Program-made: the position numbers and the translations under genes
Virus record (IMG/VR): IMGVR_UViG_3300043598_000012
Span: 16,881-80,880 of that record
Direction: 5' to 3' (one strand)
Length of the DNA stretch: 64,000 nt
Origin: a virus
Part shown: positions 44,229-52,006 of the stretch, piece after piece
How positions within the stretch are numbered: position 1 is the stretch's first letter
Layout: the number at the start of each line of letters is the position of its first letter
Notes under the pieces: generated by a model
What the model saw: the letters and a program-made list of their open reading frames with translations, nothing else
What the model was told of the DNA's origin: nothing
Database searches by the model: none

Positions 44229-44510
44229 ATGGGAGCGCCCTTCACACAAATGGACATGGCAGCCGCGAACGAGAGCTGTGGAGCCCCAGAGCCTGTGTTC
44301 GACGACTGCCCCGCTTGCAGGGGTCGAGTGGGGCTGCATTGCGCCGAGTGCAAGATTCAGGTCACCGGCTGCACTTGCACGGAGGCAGCCCGCTTCGACC
44401 CCCTCACAGCTTGGGAGGCCACCTGCCAGAGGTTGGGGGAGGACGAGGCGAGGAAGGCATACAAGTCGGCGGGCATCCCGATCCCCGGAGAGGGGCTGAT
44501 CCTTCCATGA
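44229..44510 (+). CDS. Cys-rich zinc-binding protein (93 aa)
   Basis: Leaderless ATG 44229. CPACRGRVGLHCAECKIQVTGCTC packs seven Cys in about 25 residues, suggesting two zinc sites, then a helical end. ATGA overlap with a membrane peptide gene. Function unknown. Confidence 0.6.
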   Translation: MGAPFTQMDMAAANESCGAPEPVFDDCPACRGRVGLHCAECKIQVTGCTCTEAARFDPLTAWEATCQRLGEDEARKAYKSAGIPIPGEGLILP

Positions 44511-44620
44511 GCCAGTATAAGAATCCACACAAGAGCGCGGTGCCGTGGGGACTTTGGGCGCTGGTGATCGTCATGTTGGCGGTCGTGTTCTGGAACGTCT
44601 ACCAGATGGCGGAGCACTGA
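44507..44620 (+). CDS. Single-span membrane peptide (37 aa)
   Basis: ATG 44507. Basic head MSQYKNPHKSAVPWG, hydrophobic helix LWALVIVMLAVVFWNVY, short tail. Coupled to the Cys-rich protein gene. Function unknown. Confidence 0.55.
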   Translation: MSQYKNPHKSAVPWGLWALVIVMLAVVFWNVYQMAEH

Positions 44621-44622
44621 CG

Positions 44623-44628
44623 TACGAT
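44623..44628 (+). promoter_or_regulatory. Class B -10 for candidate ncRNA C
   Basis: TACGAT in ACGTACGAT; 6 nt later the first hairpin arm begins at 44635. Confidence 0.45.
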
Positions 44629-44634
44629 CCTCTC

Positions 44635-44757
44635 GGAAGGTCCTGGCTCGGCAGCATGGACCTTTCGGCAGTGCGGGGTACTGAGAGCGGGGCGGCTTGG
44701 GCTTGGTGTCAGAAACGGCTCCTCGGAGGCCTGAGTCGCCTCGCTCTTCGCTTTTCG
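44635..44757 (+). ncRNA. Candidate structured small RNA C
   Basis: Two strong hairpins: GGAAGGTCC / GGACCTTTC (44635-44643 with 44658-44666, one G-U) starting at the predicted +1, and AGAGCGGGGCGGC / GTCGCCTCGCTCT (44684-44696 with 44735-44747, 13 bp, two G-U). CTTCGCTTTTCG follows. A 34-codon frame from ATG 44656 has no ribosome-binding site. Ends just before the next -10. Confidence 0.45.
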
Positions 44758-44763
44758 TAGCAT
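44758..44763 (+). promoter_or_regulatory. Class B -10
   Basis: TAGCAT, 6-nt gap to ATG 44770. Confidence 0.55.
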
Positions 44764-44769
44764 AGGTGT

Positions 44770-45237
44770 ATGGCACACCCCCGCAACATGACGCAGACGG
44801 CGCCGTACCCCACAGAGCTCGCTGAGCTCGTGGAGGGCTTCCACTACCGTCCTGGCTGGCAATGTCGACTGCTCGACGACTTCGTGCGAGAGCGGGAGGA
44901 TCCTGCTGATGACAGCTCTCCGCCGCTGGTCTGGGGACTGACCCTCGACATCATCACTCGGGGCTACAACTCCTACCACCCTGAGCAGGGCCAGAACTAC
45001 GGGGTTCATCACTACATGATCGTGCCAGCGGCCACGTACAACCGTGAGTCATGGCAGAGGTGGCTCCTCAACCAGCACTTCCTCGTCGAGCAGCACGAGA
45101 CGTGCGAGTTCTTCGTGGTGAACGGTGAGCATCCGTTCGCGCCTAACCACGGTCCTGGCAACGACCCCTACAGGGTGGTCGAGTACGCTCCTGATGAGGA
45201 CCGGCGGACCTCGTTTCGAGGCGTCGTCAAGGACTAG
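44770..45237 (+). CDS. Conserved phage hypothetical protein (155 aa)
   Basis: Leaderless ATG 44770. LVEGFHYRPGWQCRLLDDFVRE, LVWGLTLDIITRGYNSYHP, and RESWQRWLLNQHFLVEQHE recall a widespread small phage protein of unknown function. Ends in a short gap before a DnaJ-type zinc protein. Confidence 0.6.
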   Translation: MAHPRNMTQTAPYPTELAELVEGFHYRPGWQCRLLDDFVREREDPADDSSPPLVWGLTLDIITRGYNSYHPEQGQNYGVHHYMIVPAATYNRESWQRWLLNQHFLVEQHETCEFFVVNGEHPFAPNHGPGNDPYRVVEYAPDEDRRTSFRGVVKD

Positions 45238-45239
45238 AC

Positions 45240-45590
45240 GTGCCCAAGAGCTGCGAGGACTGCAACGGCAAGGGAGCTCGCTCGGCTGTCGCTGGGCACT
45301 GCTTCGACATCGACGGCGGGCTCTGGCATGGCCCAGGCGAGTGCCACAGCTGTGCCCCAAGTTGCTGCCCGCCTTGTCCCACCTGCGGCGGCAGAGGGAC
45401 CCTCTCGACGCCAGAAGAGCTCGCTCTGAGACTGGTAGAGGCCTTCTGGGGGGATGAGACCAACTGGATCGACTTGAATGGCACGTATTTGACACTAGAT
45501 GGCCAAATTGGGGGCGTTTCTGACGAAATTCGGGGTTTTATCAACGAAATGGACCAAAAGTGGCGAAATTCGCCACTAGGAGGCGGATAA
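45240..45590 (+). CDS. DnaJ-type zinc-finger protein (116 aa)
   Basis: GTG 45240. CEDCNGKG and CPTCGGRG are CxxCxGxG repeats like those in DnaJ, with extra Cys between (CHSCAPSCC). The C-terminal half (ELALRLVEAFWGDETNW) is helical and becomes AT-rich in DNA. A perfect 19-bp dyad lies at its 3' end. Function unknown; perhaps binds partly folded proteins or nucleic acid. Confidence 0.65.
   Translation: MPKSCEDCNGKGARSAVAGHCFDIDGGLWHGPGECHSCAPSCCPPCPTCGGRGTLSTPEELALRLVEAFWGDETNWIDLNGTYLTLDGQIGGVSDEIRGFINEMDQKWRNSPLGGG
45559..45577. repeat. Perfect 19-bp dyad
   Basis: AGTGGCGAA-A-TTCGCCACT, 9-bp arms around a single A, inside the 3' end of the DnaJ-type gene and at the start of an AT-rich stretch (45590-45640). 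Operator-like rather than terminator-like. Confidence 0.6.
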
Positions 45591-45639
45591 TGTGGAAAAT
45601 CTGCCATTTTGGCCATTTTTCGTCATTTTGGGGTGAAAA

Positions 45640-45798
45640 GTGACAGAAATCACATGCGGTGCCTGTGGGGGCACCGGAGAGATAGAAATGGCAAATCCTC
45701 CGTTGGATCCTGTCACTTGGGAGTGCAGGGAGTGTGATGGGATGGGGATTGACCCTAAATACACCCGTCGCATGGAAAAGCGCCAGGATCAGCTGTGA
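45640..45798 (+). CDS. Small DnaJ-type zinc protein (52 aa)
   Basis: GTG 45640 gives MTEITCGACGGTGEIEMANP ... CRECDGMG, again two CxxCxGxG motifs, making it a short cousin of the preceding gene. Overlaps the next GTG (GTGA). GGTGAAAAG just upstream is a poor ribosome-binding site. Confidence 0.65.
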   Translation: MTEITCGACGGTGEIEMANPPLDPVTWECRECDGMGIDPKYTRRMEKRQDQL

Positions 45799-46010
45799 AT
45801 CTCCGCTGGGAGGGCTGGGTGCGCACCAGAAACGGCGCTATCACCTGCTATGTGCGGATCAAGGCTGAAGATGCCGTGGACGCCGTCCATCGAGCACAGG
45901 CATCTGCTCACCGCAAGCATGGCAACAAGCAGTACGGGCTCGACGACTTCGTCTGCATCGGGGTCTCGCTCCACGAGGGCGACCAGAACCTGATCGGCGA
46001 CGTACCATAA
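45795..46010 (+). CDS. Hypothetical protein (71 aa)
   Basis: GTG 45795. LRWEGWVRTRNGAITCYVRIKAEDAVDAVHRAQ is an alpha/beta pattern. The final codons include the TACCAT of the next promoter. Function unknown. Confidence 0.6.
   Translation: MNLRWEGWVRTRNGAITCYVRIKAEDAVDAVHRAQASAHRKHGNKQYGLDDFVCIGVSLHEGDQNLIGDVP
46003..46008 (+). promoter_or_regulatory. Class B -10 for candidate ncRNA D
   Basis: TACCAT in ACGTACCAT; predicted +1 at 46015. Confidence 0.5.
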
Positions 46011-46014
46011 CGTC

Positions 46015-46163
46015 GAGAGAGTGGCCGGTCATGTACCGTCTGCGTTGTGCTCACAAGACAGCGGACCAGCAAAGGCAAGCTCTGTCAGTACGTGGATGTC
46101 GTGCGGAAGCCCGACGTGATGCGGCCTTCAACTTGCGGGCTCTGAGCGTCCGGTCACTCTCTC
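46015..46163 (+). ncRNA. Candidate structured small RNA D
   Basis: GAGAGAGTGGCCGG (46015-46028) begins at the predicted +1 and pairs over 14 bp (one G-U) with CCGGTCACTCTCTC (46150-46163). The next -10 follows after 3 nt. A frame from GTG 46047 to TGA 46145 encodes a plausible Cys-containing peptide (TSKGKLCQYVDVVRKPD), so a small coding RNA is an alternative. Confidence 0.45.
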
Positions 46164-46166
46164 GCC

Positions 46167-46172
46167 TAAGAT
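46167..46172 (+). promoter_or_regulatory. -10 with leader
   Basis: TAAGAT; +1 near 46179, leader of about 56 nt with GGAGG before ATG 46235. Confidence 0.45.
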
Positions 46173-46234
46173 GTTCTTGGAGCCGAGCTGGCCCGCCTCC
46201 GCGGCGACACCGAACGGCCCCTGCGGAGGGCGTC

Positions 46235-46561
46235 ATGAGCGACCAGACACCGGAACACGTTTGCGAAACAGTTCCGCCTACGGAGCGTGAGGAGCCGTTC
46301 CTCGTCGACCCCGGCTGGGTCGATATGCGGCTCGTCACAAACCTCCACGGCGACGATCACCGCATCCTGTTCTACGAGGACGGCACGGCCCGGTTCGAGC
46401 ACCGCTGCTGGCGGTGGGAAGACGAGTCGGTCATCTGTGCCCCGGTCCTGTTCGACCACCAGATCACCCGTGACCCGCTGGTCATCACCCCGTCGATCGA
46501 CTGCCCGGATTGCCGCCTGCACGGCCTCATCATCAACGGGAGGTGGCTCGATGCAGCCTGA
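46235..46561 (+). CDS. Hypothetical protein (108 aa)
   Basis: ATG 46235 with GGAGG. MRLVTNLHGDDHRILFYED and CPDCRLHGLIINGRWL; beta-rich with a terminal Cys pair. From here to about 47760 GC content is higher than in the flanks. Function unknown. Confidence 0.55.
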   Translation: MSDQTPEHVCETVPPTEREEPFLVDPGWVDMRLVTNLHGDDHRILFYEDGTARFEHRCWRWEDESVICAPVLFDHQITRDPLVITPSIDCPDCRLHGLIINGRWLDAA

Positions 46562-46790
46562 CGAGCGAACCGAACAAGTACCAGCGACGGAACGTAGGGA
46601 CGAGCCTGTCCGCATCCCGAAGGACAAGGCAGCGCGTGACCGCCTCGCCAACATGGCGGGGCTCACCGACGAGGAGCGAGCCGCTCTCGACGAGTGGTGC
46701 CGACAGCAGGCCATCGAGGACGACGCCCGCCGCCGCCGAGGGTTGGAAGCCCACGGGAACGACGTGATGGGCGGTGCCGACCGTGGCTGA
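46551..46790 (+). CDS. Small charged protein (79 aa)
   Basis: ATG 46551 overlaps upstream by 11 nt. RIPKDKAARDRLANMAGLTDEERAALDEWC is helical. It ends GGADRG; the 15-bp end GCCGACCGTGGCTGA recurs at the end of the gene at 47218. Function unknown. Confidence 0.55.
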   Translation: MQPDERTEQVPATERRDEPVRIPKDKAARDRLANMAGLTDEERAALDEWCRQQAIEDDARRRRGLEAHGNDVMGGADRG

Positions 46791-47081
46791 ACCCATGCCC
46801 ACCATCACCCCGCAGGACTGGGCCATCACCGAGGGCGTGACGTGCGTGTCCTGCCCGTCCTGCGCCTTCACCTTCGACGCCAGCCACACCGAGGTCGACA
46901 GCGGCCAAGGAGGGCCGTACGACTGCCCGCCTGCTTCGTCCAGCGGTCGCTCTACCTGCGCTGCTCCTTGTGCGGTCAGACCAAGTGGGCGAGCACTCCT
47001 GAGCGAGCCACCTACCTGCTGGCGTTCCACTTGAACCGCCGCCACAAGGGCTGGACGAAGGCTACGGAGGGTGACTCTTGA
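46783..47081 (+). pseudogene. Zinc-ribbon gene with a -1 frame change
   Basis: From GTG 46783 the frame encodes TITPQDWAITEGVTCVSCPSC and ...GQGGPYDC. At about 46925-46930 the sensible sequence moves to the -1 frame: ACFVQRSLYLRCSLCGQTKW ... FHLNRRHKGW, ending at TGA 47081. Joined, the Cys pairs form a complete ribbon (CVSCPSC, CPAC, CSLC). The shift lies at TGCCCG. Either a 1-nt deletion, a sequencing error or a programmed slip. Confidence 0.6.
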
Positions 47082-47221
47082 CCGCGCGAAACCACCCTCG
47101 CGAGCAGTCGGCACCGCGGCTCTCCGGCGGGCCAGATTCGTCGGGGGGTGCGGACAGCAGCGGGTCCGCCCAGGGTCGAAGCGTGGGCCGCCCCCCGGCA
47201 CTCTCCGGCGGCAGGCCATGA
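47078..47221 (+). CDS. Low-complexity Ser/Gly/Pro protein (47 aa)
   Basis: TTG 47078 overlaps the upstream TGA, and its own TGA overlaps ATG 47218. The product (REQSAPRLSGGPDSSGGADS) is disordered. Position fits an operon, composition is weak support. Confidence 0.4.
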   Translation: MTARNHPREQSAPRLSGGPDSSGGADSSGSAQGRSVGRPPALSGGRP

Positions 47222-47481
47222 GCGGCGACGGCTACACGATCCCACCCGATACCGTGATCGAGTACCTGCCGCACCAGGAGCAATGCGCCTGGTGCGGCGA
47301 GCGCGCAAACTGTGAGGACGACCCGAGCATCGGCATGGCCGTGCTCAATGGCCTCTGGCGACCCGCCCATGAGGGTGAGTGCACCGATGGGGTGAACAAC
47401 TGGCTCATGTACGGGGAGCACAAGCCGCCGTTCTACGTGGCGCTCTCCGGCGGGCCCGTTGGGGAGGCCGACCGTGGCTGA
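47218..47481 (+). CDS. Hypothetical Cys-containing protein (87 aa)
   Basis: ATG 47218. IEYLPHQEQCAWCGERANCEDD has a CAWC pair and a third Cys; GECTDGVNNWLMYGEHKPP follows. End GEADRG mirrors the gene at 46551. GTG of the next gene overlaps. Function unknown. Confidence 0.55.
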   Translation: MSGDGYTIPPDTVIEYLPHQEQCAWCGERANCEDDPSIGMAVLNGLWRPAHEGECTDGVNNWLMYGEHKPPFYVALSGGPVGEADRG

Positions 47482-47764
47482 CCTGACGCCAGCGATTCGG
47501 GAAGCGCTCGACGCTCTTGCCGATGGACGGCCCGCCGTCAGCGGCAGAGGTTCGACGCACCTCATGGATTCGCCGTACCGGGAGTCTCAGTGGTTCCTCA
47601 ACGCCAACGTGGCGGGTCGACTCGTGGACATGGGGCTCGCTGAGTACGACCGTTGTCCGACGTGCGGTCAGTGCAAGACCCACGGGAGTCCGATCGTGAT
47701 CACCACCGCTGATGGCCCGCCGATCCGCCGTCTGCCCCCAGCTCGGCTCCTCCGCGTACCATGA
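47474..47764 (+). CDS. Hypothetical protein with zinc pair (96 aa)
   Basis: GTG 47474 (GTGGCTGA overlap). Helical start ADLTPAIREALDALADGRPA, then FLNANVAGRLVDMGLAEYD and CPTCGQC, similar to a winged-helix followed by a metal site. Its end contains the TACCAT of the next promoter. Function unknown. Confidence 0.55.
   Translation: MADLTPAIREALDALADGRPAVSGRGSTHLMDSPYRESQWFLNANVAGRLVDMGLAEYDRCPTCGQCKTHGSPIVITTADGPPIRRLPPARLLRVP
47757..47762 (+). promoter_or_regulatory. Class B -10
   Basis: TACCAT in GCGTACCAT, 6-nt gap to ATG 47769. Confidence 0.6.
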
Positions 47765-47768
47765 GCCT

Positions 47769-48061
47769 ATGCGCAAGCGTGTGACTCGGTTCGCCCGGAC
47801 CATCTGGCACATTGCCAAGCTCACCTTCAACTGGTGGAAGACGGAGGGTGGCATGGTTGGCAAGTTCATGGTTGCCTACCTGGCCTTCCAGGTGCTCACA
47901 TACGACTTGTGGGGCACTTGGTTCGCTCTGCTCTTCTCCGCTGTGCTGGCGCTAATGGATGACACGATTCGAGAGAACGAGCAGCTTCGTAAGGACAACA
48001 AGCGGCTGGCTCGGGCCGTGGCCCAGCGCACCGCCATCCCTCGTCTCCCCGGTCACATCGA

Positions 48062-48065
<4 letters not shown>
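47769..48065 (+). CDS. Small membrane protein (98 aa), possible lysis-region protein
   Basis: Leaderless ATG 47769. Basic head (MRKRVTRFARTIWH), then about 30 hydrophobic residues (MVGKFMVAYLAFQVLTYDLW, TWFALLFSAVLALM) predicting one or two spans, then a charged coiled tail (ENEQLRKDNKRLARAV). Two genes upstream of the Rpf-domain gene, so a holin-like role is possible but not shown. Confidence 0.5.
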
Positions 48066-48884
<819 letters not shown>

Positions 48885-48893
48885 GAGGCTGCT

Positions 48894-49124
48894 GTGCAAG
48901 TTTCTGTCAAAGAACAGAGCGACGGTGAGTTCACCGTCGTGTTCGATGGTGAAAACGGTGAGCCCTGGTTCAGGAGCACGGAGGGCTACACCCGTAGGTT
49001 CGATGCTCAGCGGTCTCTCAACGACTTCTTGACGCAGCTCGCCTACCCAGCCCAGATTACGGTTCGGCACTTGGATTCTGGTGGCGAGGAGATCGACTAC
49101 CTACACTCTGATGATGGAGTGTGA
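48894..49124 (+). CDS. Hypothetical protein (76 aa)
   Basis: GTG 48894 near AGGAGGCT. QVSVKEQSDGEFTVVFDGENG suggests a small beta domain. Overlaps the next gene. Function unknown. Confidence 0.55.
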   Translation: MQVSVKEQSDGEFTVVFDGENGEPWFRSTEGYTRRFDAQRSLNDFLTQLAYPAQITVRHLDSGGEEIDYLHSDDGV

Positions 49125-49386
49125 GTTTTGTGGTGAGAAATACAATCCTGTAGCGACTCGATGGCGCTGCCCACACTGTGGCTGGAAATCTAACTGTTGC
49201 GAGGGGGCAGCTCAGCAGGGGGCTCTGATGGATCGGCCATACAACCGCCCTAAATATGACCTTTGCGTGTGCTCTTGTCGTCTGGAGTACCACGTGGGAT
49301 ACTGTGTGGTGTGCGGTGAGCAGGTTTGTCCAGTGTTCAGGAGAGCCAGCACCGAGAATTATCCACTGATTAAGGAGACCGGATGA
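49114..49386 (+). CDS. Double zinc-ribbon protein (90 aa)
   Basis: ATG 49114 (or 49111). CEFCGEKYN ... CPHCGWKSNCC forms one ribbon, CVCSCRLEYHVGYCVVCGEQVC a second. Function unknown; resembles RNA-polymerase or translation-type ribbons. Confidence 0.6.
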   Translation: MECEFCGEKYNPVATRWRCPHCGWKSNCCEGAAQQGALMDRPYNRPKYDLCVCSCRLEYHVGYCVVCGEQVCPVFRRASTENYPLIKETG

Positions 49387-49586
49387 CCATCGAGGCTGTC
49401 AAGGATGAGGAACTGGAAACGTGGAGCGCCACCTGCGACAAGCGGGGTTGTGGTGGGTTCACCACCCGCAATCACGAGACCAAGAAGGCTGCCATCGAGA
49501 GGATCGAAGAGCACCAGCGGGAGCCCCATTTCGGTGAAGGCGAACAGAGCTCCGAGGAAGCCGAGTCTCAGGAGGTTGAAGACTGA
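49383..49586 (+). CDS. Small acidic zinc protein (67 aa)
   Basis: ATG 49383 with AAGGAGACCGG, the phage's favoured site. ATCDKRGCGGFTTRNHETKKAAIERIEEH recalls a short zinc finger with C-terminal His, then an acidic tail. TGATG overlap with a structural-type gene. Confidence 0.55.
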   Translation: MTIEAVKDEELETWSATCDKRGCGGFTTRNHETKKAAIERIEEHQREPHFGEGEQSSEEAESQEVED

Positions 49587-50122
49587 TGGCCATCACCGCC
49601 GCTGACATCAAGTTCAAGTTTTCCGTTGTTGCCGCCGCAGGCAACACCACGGTAGGCACGGCTGCCGGAGCTCTTGGAGACCAGATCTCAACTACTGAGA
49701 TCCCTGATGCAACCCTGCACAACCTCTTCGACGTTGTCACGGGAGACGAGAACGCTGCGTCTGACGTCGAGTACCGATGCTTCTTTGTTCACAACGACCA
49801 TGCAACATTGACCTGGGTTGCTCCGGTTGTGTGGTTGTCTGCTGAGACGGCAGGCGGAGCTGTGGCGGCCATTGGTCTCGATCCTGCTGGAGTTACGGCC
49901 AAGGGGCTAGGCTCAGCGCAAGCAGCAACCATCGCCAATGAGGGGGCAGCTCCTGCTGGCGTTTCTTTCTCAGCGCCGACAACCAAGGCTGGTGGCCTAC
50001 AGATTGCTGACATTCCAGCAGGCTCGGTGGCGGCTATATGGGTGCGGCGATCAGCAGCCAACACGGGAGCTCTCGATCTGGACGGTGTGACCATCCGGGT
50101 TGAGGGCGACACAGCGGCATAA
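49586..50122 (+). CDS. Probable structural protein (178 aa)
   Basis: ATG 49586. Ala/Gly/Val/Thr-rich, no Lys-rich or catalytic motifs (SVVAAAGNTTVGTAAGALGD), ending in beta strands (GALDLDGVTIRVEGDTAA). Such composition is typical of virion beta-sandwich proteins. First of a run of lower-GC genes that looks like a tail or fibre cassette. Confidence 0.55.
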   Translation: MAITAADIKFKFSVVAAAGNTTVGTAAGALGDQISTTEIPDATLHNLFDVVTGDENAASDVEYRCFFVHNDHATLTWVAPVVWLSAETAGGAVAAIGLDPAGVTAKGLGSAQAATIANEGAAPAGVSFSAPTTKAGGLQIADIPAGSVAAIWVRRSAANTGALDLDGVTIRVEGDTAA

Positions 50123-50128
50123 CCTCCC

Positions 50129-50530
50129 GTGTCTACCAACCCCAACTATGCGTCGGTCAACCCGAGAACTAACACCGGGACGATCTTAACCGCCAACACT
50201 GCACGAGATGGCACTGGTACAGGACCAGCAACACCTATCTTCACAGGAGCTGCATCTGGTTCCAAAGTGGAAGAGATCAGGGTCAAGGCTACCGCAGCGA
50301 TCGCAGTTGCTGGTATGGTCCGTATCTATATCTACGACGGATCTGGTACAGATGCCGCCTTGCTCACCGAGTTCCCGGTTCCTGTTACAGCTGCCGACGC
50401 TGACACAGCCACGTTCGAAGACTCCAAGAAGTTTGACAACTTGCTCCTTCAGTCTGGGTTCTCGATAACAGCTTCTACGGAGAAGGGCGACGCCTTCAAG
50501 GTGCACGTTTCTGGCGCGGACTTCGCCTAG
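50129..50530 (+). CDS. Probable structural beta protein (133 aa)
   Basis: GTG 50129. ANTARDGTGTGPATPIFTGAASGSK then EIRVKATAAIAVAGMVRIYIYDG, a jelly-roll-like alternation. Likely virion component near the receptor-binding genes. Specific role unknown. Confidence 0.55.
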   Translation: MSTNPNYASVNPRTNTGTILTANTARDGTGTGPATPIFTGAASGSKVEEIRVKATAAIAVAGMVRIYIYDGSGTDAALLTEFPVPVTAADADTATFEDSKKFDNLLLQSGFSITASTEKGDAFKVHVSGADFA

Positions 50531-50533
50531 CCG

Positions 50534-52006
50534 ATGTCTAAGCGCGGCATTTATCGGGGGTTTGAACGGAGCCCTGATGGTCTTGAGCCAGATCTGACGT
50601 TCCGTCTTGAGACGGATTTCTATACGACAGAACCGCAACAAGTGCCAGTTAGTGTCGTGGGTCCTGTTGAACTGGGCCGTGCGGGACCCATCGAGTTCCG
50701 CGCCACCACAGATCGACCTCGCATTGAAGTCGAGGTGGCTTGCGAAACCACTGGGATTATGCATGCCCTATGGCAGGTGATCATTGGCCCAGGTTTGCCG
50801 TTCTCGCTGCATGGCGGCACCGTCTCAGGTGGGGTTGTGGGTACCACAACCCACGACATAGGCAAGGTGGCTGGCGAGTATGGTCAGGGCCAGATTGCAG
50901 CAACTATTTGGCCGGACGACGTGCATGAAGGCCAGATCGTCCGTTGCCAGGTCTTTACTGGCGTTGTTGGTTACGCTGCGCTGGTCTCAGGTCTAACGGT
51001 TGGCAATGTTGCTGTGCGGGTTATGCCCAACAACAAGAAGCTGTACGTGCTGCACGGAGCTGCCATTACGCCGATCATCCTGGGCCGTACGCTAGAGAAC
51101 CACGCGAACGCCACCATCGCTGGCGAGTACATACCGGCTGTGCCGTATGTAACCGGCGGAGCTGCGGATGTGGTCTTCAAATCTGATAGTAGTCGAGCCT
51201 ACGTTTCAGACTGGTTTGGGGCTGTTCCGCAAGTTGTGGTGGTTGACACATTGACCGATAGAGTGCTGACTGTGATCCCAGGATTCTCACCGATCGGGAT
51301 GGCGATAACGGATGATGACTCCAAGGTCTTTGTGTGCACGGGGGCTGGGGCTAATGCCATCAAGATCATCAACACAACTACCCACGCCGTCACTACCCAG
51401 TCACTTGCAAGCACTTCAGTGGTTAGTGCCCAGTGCGAGATAAGTCCCGACGGAACCAAGCTCGCTGTGGCGACTGGTGGTGGAAGTGGCGTTACCAACC
51501 GTGTTTATGTCTACACGGTTGGGACAGGCGGCACTACTTGGACATTGCTGGCTACGTGTGTGGTTGGGGGAGCTGACTCGTTCCCTGGACCGATCGCATG
51601 GGAAGGTAACAACGTTGTTTGGGCTCCTTACGAGACCTTGAATGCTGTTTATCGCTGCCAGGTCGATACACAAGGCGTCTCTTCGTTCGCCTTCACCGGA
51701 GCTAATTGCGTGGCAGTGACTGGCAGCGGGTTGGGGAAGAGCTTGTTCGTCACTAGTGCCACCAACACTGACCGCATGGCCTACTACGTCCTCCCGAGCT
51801 CCAGTGCCGTTGCACCAACCAAGTACGACAATGCCAACCTGTTTGACATGTACAGCGTCCAGCTCTCCAGTGACGATTTCATCTACCAGGGCACAGACGA
51901 TGGACAGGTCTACATTAACCAGGGTGGTCAGATATGGTGTAGACCAAATTCTGGGTTCTGGGGCGAAGGTGTAACAGTCCGTGTGTTTGGGGGTGAGCCG
52001 GTATGA
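50534..52006 (+). CDS. Beta-propeller structural protein, receptor-binding candidate (490 aa)
   Basis: ATG 50534. A beta-rich N-terminal domain is followed by propeller-like blades from about residue 170: MPNNKKLYVLHGAA, SRAYVSDWFGAVPQVVVVDT, SPIGMAITDDDSKVFVCTG, EISPDGTKLAVATGGGSG, each with the YVTN-type pattern. Phage propellers of this kind often sit on tail fibres. Placement among other structural-type genes supports it. Confidence 0.6.
   Translation: MSKRGIYRGFERSPDGLEPDLTFRLETDFYTTEPQQVPVSVVGPVELGRAGPIEFRATTDRPRIEVEVACETTGIMHALWQVIIGPGLPFSLHGGTVSGGVVGTTTHDIGKVAGEYGQGQIAATIWPDDVHEGQIVRCQVFTGVVGYAALVSGLTVGNVAVRVMPNNKKLYVLHGAAITPIILGRTLENHANATIAGEYIPAVPYVTGGAADVVFKSDSSRAYVSDWFGAVPQVVVVDTLTDRVLTVIPGFSPIGMAITDDDSKVFVCTGAGANAIKIINTTTHAVTTQSLASTSVVSAQCEISPDGTKLAVATGGGSGVTNRVYVYTVGTGGTTWTLLATCVVGGADSFPGPIAWEGNNVVWAPYETLNAVYRCQVDTQGVSSFAFTGANCVAVTGSGLGKSLFVTSATNTDRMAYYVLPSSSAVAPTKYDNANLFDMYSVQLSSDDFIYQGTDDGQVYINQGGQIWCRPNSGFWGEGVTVRVFGGEPV

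Noticed and set aside
44656-44760. 34-codon gene MDLSAVRGTESG...
   Set aside because: No ribosome-binding site, no overlap with a neighbour, and it lies across two strong hairpins. RNA C is the better reading.
46047-46145. 32-codon Cys-containing frame
   Set aside because: Plausible peptide, but no ribosome-binding site before the GTG and it is enclosed by the RNA D stem. Mentioned as an alternative, not annotated as a gene.
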